NCBI GenBank assembly: GCA_930990665.1
Contig: CAKNQN010000007.1
Span: 27,660 to 91,659 of the forward strand
Length of the DNA: 64,000 nt
Direction: 5' to 3'
DNA from: an uncultured Clostridia bacterium
GTDB lineage: Bacteria; Bacillota; Clostridia; Christensenellales; Borkfalkiaceae
Part shown: positions 11,046 through 17,904 of the stretch, piece by piece
How the letters are laid out: each line of letters starts with the position of its first letter
Position numbering within the stretch: position 1 is the first letter of the stretch
The notes under the pieces: model-generated
The model's input: only the letters and a program-made list of their open reading frames with translations
The model's database searches: none
What the model was told of the DNA's origin: nothing
Program-made: the position numbers and the translations under genes

Positions 11046-11765
11046 ATGACCTTTCAACTCAATGCGGCCGCGTTCGATAAAAACGCGCCCATCCTGTACG
11101 CGATCGTGGCGATCATCCTCGCCGTCGTCGTGGCGCAGGCGGTGTTCTTCCTCGTGCGCGCCTATCGCCGCGGGGTGAAGATCGGCATGTCGAAAGCGGT
11201 GCTGAACAAGACCATGCTCCGCGCGGGCGTGTTTACGATCGCGCCGGCCGTGGCCATCCTCGTCGGCATCGTCGCCCTCTCGCAGAAGCTCGGCATTCCG
11301 TTGCCCTGGCTTCGCCTTTCCGTTATCGGCAGTTTCAGTTACGAAACCATCGCCGCCAACGTGTTCGAGGGCAACGTGACGGACGCGACCGTCTATGTGA
11401 CGGTGGCGCTGGTGATGACCTGCGGCATGCTCGTCTCCATGTTCCTGCCGCTGTTTACCGCCAAAAAGATCCAGCGCGGGCTCATGCACATCCGCCAGCG
11501 CGACAAAAAATGGGGCGAGATCTTCATGAACGCCCTCTTCCTCGGCATGATCTCCGCTTTCTTGGGCTATGTGTTCGGCGGCGTGGGGGAGGGAGGCTCC
11601 GGTTGGATTCCCGTGCTCGTGTTCCTCGTCTCCGCGGTGGTGATGGCGCTGTGCGGACTTCTTCTGAAGGTGACCAAGTGGCGCTGGATCAACGACTATG
11701 CGCTCCCCATCTGCATCGTGGCGGGCATGGTGTGCGCCGTACCCATCACCATGCTCTTGGGCTGA
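11046..11765 (+). CDS. DUF5058-family integral membrane protein
   Basis: This 239-residue protein has about six hydrophobic helices. It opens with MTFQLNAAAFDKNAPILYAIVAII and contains GVKIGMSKAVLNKTMLRAGVFTIAPAVAILVGIVALS, a pattern I associate with the DUF5058 family of uncharacterised Firmicutes membrane proteins. The ATG at 11046 has GGAG nine bases upstream; the ORF-track start at 11001 adds 15 residues and lacks a site. It is the first gene of a three-gene operon with a second membrane protein and an M20 peptidase. The arrangement suggests the two membrane proteins form one transporter feeding the peptidase, but this is inference. Confidence 0.75.
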   Translation: MTFQLNAAAFDKNAPILYAIVAIILAVVVAQAVFFLVRAYRRGVKIGMSKAVLNKTMLRAGVFTIAPAVAILVGIVALSQKLGIPLPWLRLSVIGSFSYETIAANVFEGNVTDATVYVTVALVMTCGMLVSMFLPLFTAKKIQRGLMHIRQRDKKWGEIFMNALFLGMISAFLGYVFGGVGEGGSGWIPVLVFLVSAVVMALCGLLLKVTKWRWINDYALPICIVAGMVCAVPITMLLG

Positions 11766-11781
11766 AAGGAGGGAAATTCTC

Positions 11782-12684
11782 ATGAAAAGAAACATTCTTC
11801 GTTCCTTTGACGACAACACACATCTTTTCGGCAGGATCTGGGGCGTGGTCGCCGCAGTGCTCATCATCGCTTTTCCGTTCGTGTGCATGGCCATTTTCGG
11901 GGTGGGCGTCGACTGGAAGATCTTCGCTTCCGGGCTCTCCATCATCGTGATGTACTGCGCTGTCGGCGCGGTGGAGACCTTCACCTATACCCCCATGCTC
12001 GGCTCGGGCGGTACCTACCTCGGCTTTGTGACGGGGAATCTCTCCAACCTCAAAGTTCCCTGCGCCCTCAACTGCATGGAACAGGCGGGCGTGGAGAAGG
12101 GCACCGAGGAGGCGGAAGTCATTTCCACCATCTCCATCGCCGTGTCGTCCATCGTCACCATGCTCATCATCGTGCTCGGCGTCGTGCTCATCAGCTTCCT
12201 AACGCCCATCTTTGAGAATGAGGCGCTCGCGCCCGCTTTCGACAACGTGCTCCCCGCCCTGTTCGGCGGCATGGCCGTCGTGTACATCTCCAAAAACTGG
12301 AAGATCTCCGTCGTGCCCTGCGTGCTCATGTTGCTCGTATTCATCATCGCGTCCTATGTGACGGGCAGCGGCGATCTTGCCGGCACCCTCATCGGCGTGA
12401 TGGTCCCTGTCGGCGTCATCGTGACCCTCCTCTCTTCCCGCTATATGTATAAAAAAGGCTGGCTGGGCGAACAGGGCACCCCCGCCGCACAGCCTGAGCT
12501 CCCTTCCGTCGCCGACGCCGTCCCGGACGAAGAGACGGAGGTGGCGGCCCTCCAGGCGCTCGGCGAAGACGCCGCCGCAAAAGAGGCGTCCGAAGGGAAG
12601 GAGGCCGACGCAAAAGAGGCGCCTGCCGCGGACAATGCGGACAAAGCGGACGCGCCCGAGGCGAAAGGGGAGGAGAAAAAGTAA
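11782..12684 (+). CDS. Integral membrane protein of unknown function, partner of DUF5058 protein
   Basis: This 300-residue protein has about eight membrane helices (residues 20-235) and then a hydrophilic Ala/Glu/Lys-rich tail of about 60 residues (EEVAALQALGEDAAAKEASEGKEADAK in part). A conserved-looking central loop reads YTPMLGSGGTYLGFVTGNLSNLKVPCALNCMEQAG; Gly/Asn-rich loops like this often line substrate sites in secondary transporters. The start ATG 11782 follows AAAGGAGGG. It begins 16 bases after the DUF5058 gene and its stop overlaps the M20 start by one base, so the three are translated together. I do not recognise a named family. Confidence 0.7.
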   Translation: MKRNILRSFDDNTHLFGRIWGVVAAVLIIAFPFVCMAIFGVGVDWKIFASGLSIIVMYCAVGAVETFTYTPMLGSGGTYLGFVTGNLSNLKVPCALNCMEQAGVEKGTEEAEVISTISIAVSSIVTMLIIVLGVVLISFLTPIFENEALAPAFDNVLPALFGGMAVVYISKNWKISVVPCVLMLLVFIIASYVTGSGDLAGTLIGVMVPVGVIVTLLSSRYMYKKGWLGEQGTPAAQPELPSVADAVPDEETEVAALQALGEDAAAKEASEGKEADAKEAPAADNADKADAPEAKGEEKK

Positions 12685-14132
12685 TGGCGTGGTATCTATG
12701 GCTGATCGTGGCCGTGGCCGCCCTTGTCCTTCTTCTCATCGCGGTGCTCGTGGGCAGGGCGATCGCCTTCCGTCCCGGGAAGGAGGCGCCCGTCTCCGCA
12801 GAAAGCGTGCATTGCGATGAAAACAAGGCGGTTTCCGACCTTGCGGAAATGATCCGCTGCAAGACGGTTTCGGACATCGACGAGAGCCGGGAAGAGGAGG
12901 CGGAGTTTGCAAAATTCGAAAAGCTCCTGCCTCGCCTGTTTCCGCAGGTGCACAACGCGTGCACATTTGAAAAGCTCGGCCGGCGTTCGCTGCTCTTTCA
13001 TTGGAAGGGCAGGGACAGTTCCGTCGCCCGCGTTCTGATGGCGCATTACGATGTCGTCTCCGTCGAGGAGTCGCTGTGGAAGAAACCCGCGTTCGACGGG
13101 ATCATCGAGGACGGCGTACTCTGGGGCCGCGGCACGTTGGATACCAAGGGCACGCTCAACGGCGTTCTGCAGGCGGCGGAACAGCTCATCCGCGAGGGGT
13201 TTGTGCCGCAAAACGATATCTATATGGCCTTTTCGGGCAACGAGGAGACCAACGGGAGCGGCGCGCCGACGATCGTAAACTACTTCAAAGAGAAGGGCAT
13301 CCGCCCCGCGCTCGTGTGCGATGAGGGCGGTGCAGTTGTCGATAAGGTGTTCCCTGGTGTCGCGGAGCCTTGCGCGCTCATCGGCATCGCCGAAAAGGGG
13401 CTTTGCAACCTGCGCTTTACGGTGGAAGGCAGCGGCGGACACGCCAGCGCGCCCCCGCCGCACACGGCGGTCGGCATTCTCAGCCGGGCATGTGAGCGGG
13501 CGGAGAACCATCCCTTCCCCGCGCGCCTGTCCAAACCCGCGCGCGAACTTTTCGACACCCTCGGCAGGCGTTCCAATTTCGTCTACCGCCTGATCTTTGC
13601 CAACCTCTGGCTCTTTAAGGGCGCACTCAACGGCATCTGCAAAAAGAGCGGCGGCGAGCTCAATGCCCTCATGCGCACCACGGTCGCCTTTACACAGATG
13701 AGCGGCAGCAAGGGCATGAACGTTCTGCCCCCGCACGCCGAAATGGTTGCCAACCTGCGCATCATGTGCGGCGAGAGCGTGGAGAGCGTAAAAGCATACC
13801 TGAAAAAGGTCATCGCGGACGATCGGGTTAAGATCGAAGTCGCCTACGGCATGGACCCTTCCAACATTTCCGAAACGGAGGGGGAGGCATGGGAGATGAT
13901 GCGCCGCGCCGTGCGCGCTACCTGGCCGGAAGCGCTCGTCTCGCCTTATCTGATGCTCGCGTGCAGCGATTCCCGTCATTACGGCGAAATTTCCGACAAC
14001 GTCTATCGTTTTTCCGCCATGGCGCTGACCAAAGAGGAACGCGGAATGATCCACGGCAACGACGAGCGCATCCCGCTCGACAAGATCGTGAAGACGGTGG
14101 AATTCTATCTGCGGCTCATCCGCCAGTTCTGA
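12684..14132 (+). CDS. M20-family metallopeptidase (PM20D1/carboxypeptidase S-like), membrane-anchored
   Basis: The 482-residue protein starts with one hydrophobic helix (WYLWLIVAVAALVLLLIAVLVG), so it is probably membrane-tethered. The di-zinc site is readable: the HxD in LMAHYDVVSVEE, the bridging Asp in GRGTLDTKGT, the catalytic EE in SGNEETNGSG, and late ligands in ACSDSRHYG and IHGNDERI. A lid domain lies at about 225-390 (AEKGLCNLRFTVEGSGGHAS). These are M20 features of the carboxypeptidase S / PM20D1 branch, which cleaves N-acyl amino acids or small peptides. It is the last gene of the DUF5058 operon. Whether the active site faces inside or outside is unclear. Confidence 0.9.
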   Translation: MAWYLWLIVAVAALVLLLIAVLVGRAIAFRPGKEAPVSAESVHCDENKAVSDLAEMIRCKTVSDIDESREEEAEFAKFEKLLPRLFPQVHNACTFEKLGRRSLLFHWKGRDSSVARVLMAHYDVVSVEESLWKKPAFDGIIEDGVLWGRGTLDTKGTLNGVLQAAEQLIREGFVPQNDIYMAFSGNEETNGSGAPTIVNYFKEKGIRPALVCDEGGAVVDKVFPGVAEPCALIGIAEKGLCNLRFTVEGSGGHASAPPPHTAVGILSRACERAENHPFPARLSKPARELFDTLGRRSNFVYRLIFANLWLFKGALNGICKKSGGELNALMRTTVAFTQMSGSKGMNVLPPHAEMVANLRIMCGESVESVKAYLKKVIADDRVKIEVAYGMDPSNISETEGEAWEMMRRAVRATWPEALVSPYLMLACSDSRHYGEISDNVYRFSAMALTKEERGMIHGNDERIPLDKIVKTVEFYLRLIRQF

Positions 14133-14160
14133 TTCTGCGCTTCTGTTTTTCCCGACTGTC

Positions 14161-14193
14161 CGGTTACTTTTGTAAAACGGTTACTTTTGTAAA
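14161..14193. repeat. Short direct repeat in the gap before the FMN riboswitch
   Basis: CGGTTACTTTTGTAAA occurs twice with a 17-bp period, and weaker relatives (CGACATTTACAAAGCCG) continue to about 14230. The remaining gap to 14490 shows no gene or clear terminator. Confidence 0.75.
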
Positions 14194-14494
14194 GCCGACC
14201 GCCTGTCCGGCGACATTTACAAAGCCGAGTTGTCCGACGGTCTTTGCAGATCCGGAAATTTTTCTGCTGCGCTGTCTGTATCCCTGCGCATTTGTGCACT
14301 TTTGCAGACTTGCAGCATTCTTTGAAAGCGCGCCTGTTTTCCCGCGGATGAGCGGAAAAATCCGTTTCCTCGTCGGGGCGATGAAAAGGGGCGCGTCGGG
14401 GGCGCCGCCCGCCTGTGCGGGAAAAAGAATTGCGAACCTGTGCGGGAAAAGGCGGGAAAGGGAAAAATTGCATGAAAGAACAGGTGCAAAACAT

Positions 14495-14523
14495 TTGACA
14501 ATCTGTGCCGTGTGTATTATAAT
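14495..14523 (+). promoter_or_regulatory. SigA-type promoter of ribU
   Basis: TTGACA, 17 bases, TATAAT. Confidence 0.93.
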
Positions 14524-14540
14524 AACGGCAAATTCAAACG

Positions 14541-14653
14541 ATTCTTTGGGGCGGGGTGAAATTCCCCACCGGCAGTGAAAGTCTGCGAAAGGCGCAAGCC
14601 TCCGAACGGGTGCAATTCCCGTACCGACGGTACAGTCCGGATGTGAAAAGAAT
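14541..14653 (+). promoter_or_regulatory. FMN riboswitch (RFN element)
   Basis: The conserved core is plain: GGGGTGAAATTCCCCACCGG, AGTCTGCGA, the variable arm, TGCAATTCCCGTACCGACGG and AGTCCGGATG. The closing P1 helix is ATTCTTT paired with AAAGAAT. It senses flavin mononucleotide and here leads into an intrinsic terminator. Confidence 0.96.
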
Positions 14654-14696
14654 GTTTTCCGGTTTTCGCCCGTTTGGGCGGAAGATCAAAAAACGC

Positions 14697-14722
14697 GCCC
14701 CGCTTTATGCGGGGCTTTTTTT
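14697..14722 (+). terminator. Riboswitch-controlled terminator
   Basis: GCCCCGC-TTTAT-GCGGGGC followed by seven T. It lies between the FMN aptamer and ribU, so FMN binding should terminate transcription. Confidence 0.92.
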
Positions 14723-14763
14723 CATGCGGCCCCTTGAAAATAATTTTTTCGGGGTGTTTTTTT

Positions 14764-15528
14764 ATGCAGGAAAAAGTATGCAAGGCAGAGCATTCGGGCG
14801 TCCTTTCGGGCGCAGCGAAGGAGCGGGAGATCGGCAAATGCCCGAATTGCGGCGGCAAAATGAAGGATTCCGGGCAGGAGTTCGTCTGTCCCTATTGCGG
14901 CACGCGCACGGCGAAGGCCGACGCGGAGATCGCCGGCGCATCGCCCGCCGCGCAGGCGGAAGCTTCCGCGAACGTGCGGAAGGCAAAGCGGCGCAAGCTC
15001 TTTTCCGCCTCCGGCATCGCGAAACTCGCCATGCTCACGGCGCTGGCGTTTGCCGTGTCCTATCTGGAATTTCCCATCTTTCCGGCGGCGCCCTTTCTGC
15101 AGATGGATTTTTCCCTCGTCTTTGTCCTTCTCGGCGGCTTTCTGTACGGGCCTGTGGCGTCGATCATCATCAGCGCCATCAAGGAATGTCTGCGCCTGTT
15201 TACCACGAGTACGGGCGGCGTCGGGGAGATCGCCAATTTTCTGGTGACCTTTTGCTTCGTCATCGTTCCCACCCTCGTCTATCGCTTCAAAAAGGGCCTG
15301 CCCGTCGTCGTGCTCACGCTCGCCATCGGCTGTATCCTCGAAGTGGGGGCGGGGCTTCTCACCAACCGCTATATCAATTTCCCGCTGTTCATGGGCGAAG
15401 GGGCGGTAGCGCAGTTCGAGCTTCTCTGGTGGTATGTTCTTCTGTTCAACCTCATCAAGAGCGTCGCCGTAAGCCTCGTCACCGTGCTGCTCTATAAGAG
15501 AATTTCCTGGCTTTTCAACAAGTTTTAA
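14764..15528 (+). CDS. ribU: Riboflavin ECF transporter S component with N-terminal zinc ribbon
   Basis: The C-terminal 180 residues form about six membrane helices with the RibU signature (KLAMLTALAFAVSYLEFPIFPAAPFLQMDFSLV, then YGPVASIIISAIKECLRLF). It binds riboflavin and works with the shared EcfA/A'/T module encoded elsewhere. Control by the FMN riboswitch supports the substrate. Odd feature: residues about 20-45 hold a zinc-ribbon, CPNCGGKM...FVCPYCG, followed by a basic Ala-rich linker; ordinary RibU lacks this. The start is ATG 14764, after CGGGGTG; the ORF-track start at 14674 lies inside the terminator leader and is rejected. 254 residues. Confidence 0.92.
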   Translation: MQEKVCKAEHSGVLSGAAKEREIGKCPNCGGKMKDSGQEFVCPYCGTRTAKADAEIAGASPAAQAEASANVRKAKRRKLFSASGIAKLAMLTALAFAVSYLEFPIFPAAPFLQMDFSLVFVLLGGFLYGPVASIIISAIKECLRLFTTSTGGVGEIANFLVTFCFVIVPTLVYRFKKGLPVVVLTLAIGCILEVGAGLLTNRYINFPLFMGEGAVAQFELLWWYVLLFNLIKSVAVSLVTVLLYKRISWLFNKF

Positions 15529-15557
15529 TTGCAAAATCGCGCGCAATATATTATAAT
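15529..15557 (+). promoter_or_regulatory. Promoter of the tsaE operon
   Basis: TTGCAA, 17 bases, TATAAT. The -35 begins directly after the ribU stop region. Confidence 0.75.
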
Positions 15558-15558
15558 G

Positions 15559-15592
15559 GAATCGGTCCTTTGCGGGCCGATTCTGTTTTTTT
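15559..15592 (+). terminator. Terminator-like hairpin between ribU and tsaE
   Basis: A 10-bp stem (GAATCGGTCC / GGGCCGATTC) with loop TTTGC, then TG and seven T. It ends ribU transcripts. It overlaps the predicted start point of the tsaE promoter, so it may be only partly transcribed from there. Confidence 0.8.
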
Positions 15593-15602
15593 CGGAGCGG
15601 GT

Positions 15603-15998
15603 ATGATTTCTGAAAGCGAAGAGCAAACGATCGATCTGGCGGAACAATACGCCGCGACCCTTCGGCCGGGCGACGTGGTCCTGCTCGAAGGGGAGATGGG
15701 CGCCGGCAAGACGGTGTTCGTCAAGGGGATCGCCAGGGGGCTCGGCATCGATGAGGAGATCACAAGCCCCACCTATGCCTATATGAACGATTACGGCGGA
15801 AAGCTGTATCACTACGACTGTTACCGCTTGTCCAGCGGGGCGCAGGCCGAAGCGCTGGGGCTGTGCGATTATTTCGATGCGGGCGGGATCTGCGTCGTGG
15901 AATGGGCGCAGAACATTGCGGACGTGCTGCCTGCCGGCTGCAAGGTGGTGCGCATCGCAAAGCGCGGGGAGAACGCGCGGGAGATCCTTTTCGAATGA
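15603..15998 (+). CDS. tsaE: tRNA threonylcarbamoyladenosine biosynthesis ATPase TsaE
   Basis: A 131-residue P-loop protein with Walker A GEMGAGKT and the family motif TSPTYAYMNDYGGKLYHYDCYRL, followed by VVEWAQN. It powers the TsaB-TsaD-TsaE complex that completes t6A37 on ANN-decoding tRNAs. ATG 15603 follows GGAGCGGGT; the ORF-track start at 15570 is a TTG within the hairpin. Its stop overlaps the tsaB start (ATGA). tsaD is not in this cluster. Confidence 0.95.
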   Translation: MISESEEQTIDLAEQYAATLRPGDVVLLEGEMGAGKTVFVKGIARGLGIDEEITSPTYAYMNDYGGKLYHYDCYRLSSGAQAEALGLCDYFDAGGICVVEWAQNIADVLPAGCKVVRIAKRGENAREILFE

Positions 15999-16657
15999 AA
16001 AACTTCATTGCCATCGATACCTCGGCGGAATATCTCACCGTCATCGCCAAAAAAGGGGAGAAGGTGCACACCGTTTTCGAGGAAAATTGCGCCATGCAGC
16101 ACTCGGTGCGGCTGATGGATGCCGTGGAAGAGGCGGTCTCCGCCGCGGGGCTTCTGCCCCGCGAATGCGACTTTTTCTGTGCGGCGGTGGGACCCGGTTC
16201 CTTCACGGGCATCCGCATCGGCATCTCCGCGGTGAAGGGGCTGTGCGCGGCGGCGCAGAAGCCCGCGCTCGGCGTAACTTCCTTTGCCGCCCTCGCATAT
16301 AATGCAAAGGAAAAGGCGCTGTCCGTGATCCCTGCGGGGCGGGGCGATTACTACGTCTGCGGCTACGGCGAGGATAAGCACATCCTGCTTGCTCCGATGG
16401 TGGTCAATGAGGCCGCGCTCGCCGCGCTGGCGGCCGAATATACCGTGTATGCCCGCCATCCGCTGCCCGTTCCTTATCGCAAGGCAGACCCAGCCGCGGG
16501 GCTTCTGGCGGCCGCGGAGAGCGCGAGGGAAGAGGATTTCGGCCCGCTGGCCGCCCTCTATATCAAAAAGAGCCAGGCGGAAGCGGAGCTCGACAAAAAG
16601 CTCGGGCTGAGCGGACAAAGAGAGACGGGCAGTCCTTCGCCGCGGGAAAAGGGGTAG
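15995..16657 (+). CDS. tsaB: tRNA threonylcarbamoyladenosine biosynthesis protein TsaB
   Basis: A 220-residue ASKHA-fold pseudo-protease. It starts MKNFIAIDTSAEYLTVI and carries the TsaB motif VGPGSFTGIRIGISAVKGL. It is the platform that dimerises with TsaD and recruits TsaE. The ATG overlaps the tsaE stop by four bases, indicating translational coupling. The C-terminus ends in a short basic, disordered tail (SGQRETGSPSPREKG). Confidence 0.95.
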   Translation: MKNFIAIDTSAEYLTVIAKKGEKVHTVFEENCAMQHSVRLMDAVEEAVSAAGLLPRECDFFCAAVGPGSFTGIRIGISAVKGLCAAAQKPALGVTSFAALAYNAKEKALSVIPAGRGDYYVCGYGEDKHILLAPMVVNEAALAALAAEYTVYARHPLPVPYRKADPAAGLLAAAESAREEDFGPLAALYIKKSQAEAELDKKLGLSGQRETGSPSPREKG

Positions 16658-16661
16658 AGGC

Positions 16662-17102
16662 ATGCAGTACAGAAAGTGGGCTTACGAAGACATCCTCGCC
16701 GTGGCTGCGCTGGAAAAGGAATGCTTTCGGGACCCCTGGTCGTACAGGATGCTCGCCGATAGCTTTTTCAGCGATTCTACGATCACCGTCCTCGCGGAAG
16801 AGGATGGGAAGGTGCTGGGTTACGGATTTCTGATCGCACCGGGAGAGGACGCAGACCTTGCAAACATCGCCGTCGGCACAGAGTACCGCCGCCGCGGCAT
16901 TGCGCAGGGGATCTTGCAGAGTTTGGAGAAACGGGCTGCCTCGACGGGGGTGCGCCGCATCTTTCTGGAGGTGCGCGTATCCAATGCGCCTGCCATGTCG
17001 CTGTACCTGAAAGAGGGGTACGTGGGCCGCTATGTGCGCCCGCGCTACTACGGCGACGGCGAGGACGCGCTCGTCATGGAAAAGCTCCTGCCGCAAGGCT
17101 GA
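16662..17102 (+). CDS. rimI: Ribosomal protein S18-alanine N-acetyltransferase RimI
   Basis: A 146-residue GNAT acetyltransferase. The acetyl-CoA loop is YRRRGIAQGILQSLE, with the upstream beta-strand ADLANIAVGTEYRRRG and the late SNAPAMSLYLKEGY typical of RimI. It acetylates the N-terminal Ala of S18. The order tsaE-tsaB-rimI is a common Firmicutes arrangement. Four bases separate it from tsaB. Confidence 0.92.
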   Translation: MQYRKWAYEDILAVAALEKECFRDPWSYRMLADSFFSDSTITVLAEEDGKVLGYGFLIAPGEDADLANIAVGTEYRRRGIAQGILQSLEKRAASTGVRRIFLEVRVSNAPAMSLYLKEGYVGRYVRPRYYGDGEDALVMEKLLPQG

Positions 17103-17127
17103 ACGGCGGGACGGGAGGAGGTCGCAG

Positions 17128-17883
17128 ACGGACTGCATCCGACAGGGCGCGGGAAAGATCTTTTCATGCGCCGCAGACGGCAAAGAGGTTTCCGTCTGGC
17201 AGGAAGGCGAGGGGGAGCATCTGGTGATGCTGCACGGCTACCTGTCGCGGAAGGAGAGCTTTTATTATCAGATACGGGATCTTTCCGCCCGCTGGCGGGT
17301 CACGGCGTTTGACTTTGTGGGCATGGGAGACAGTTCCCCTTTGACGGAGGCCTGGTCTGTATCCGACTATGCCCGGCATACGCTGCATATCCTGGACGCG
17401 CTCGGCATAGAAAAATGCCGCCTTCTCGCCCATTCGTTCGGCGGCAGGGTGGCGCTCAGGCTTTTGGCGGATCACGGCGAAAGATTCGGGCGCGCGCTTC
17501 TCACGGGCTGTGCGGGTGTGCTGCCCCGGCGGGGCATCGGGTACCGCCTGCGCGTGCGGGCATACCGCACCGTGCGGATGTTTGCGCCAGCGTATGCGGA
17601 AAGGCATTTCGGTTCGCCCGAATACCGCACCCTTTCGCCCGTCATGCGGCAGAGTTTCAAAAAGATCGTGGGGGAAGACCTCACGCCCCTTCTGCCCTCC
17701 GTGCGTACGCCCGTGCTCTACGTGTTCGGCGACAGAGATACCGCTACGCCCCCGTATATGGCGGAGATTCTCCGTAAAAATACGCCGGGGGCGGGCTTGG
17801 TTTATATGAAGGACTGCACGCATTTCTGTTTTTGCGAGCGGCCGGATGAATTCAACGCGATCGCGCGCGAATTTTTTTGCTGA
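17128..17883 (+). CDS. Alpha/beta hydrolase (start codon uncertain)
   Basis: About 251 residues of alpha/beta hydrolase fold. Oxyanion HGYLSRKESF; nucleophile elbow AHSFGG (Ser); acid Asp in VFGDRDTATPP; His in KDCTHFCF. A lid-like insertion (RRGIGYRLRVRAYRTVRMF) is basic. Substrate unknown; a small-molecule esterase or C-C hydrolase is likely. The start is odd: the frame has a superb site GGGAGGAGG at 17112-17120 but no ATG, GTG or TTG after it. The codon at proper spacing is ACG 17128. The only in-frame ATG (17032) lies within rimI without a site. I annotate from ACG provisionally. It is the last gene of the tsaE operon. Confidence 0.8.
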   Translation, partial: TDCIRQGAGKIFSCAADGKEVSVWQEGEGEHLVMLHGYLSRKESFYYQIRDLSARWRVTAFDFVGMGDSSPLTEAWSVSDYARHTLHILDALGIEKCRLLAHSFGGRVALRLLADHGERFGRALLTGCAGVLPRRGIGYRLRVRAYRTVRMFAPAYAERHFGSPEYRTLSPVMRQSFKKIVGEDLTPLLPSVRTPVLYVFGDRDTATPPYMAEILRKNTPGAGLVYMKDCTHFCFCERPDEFNAIAREFFC

Positions 17884-17904
17884 TCCGCGTGAAAGGAAGA
17901 GAGT

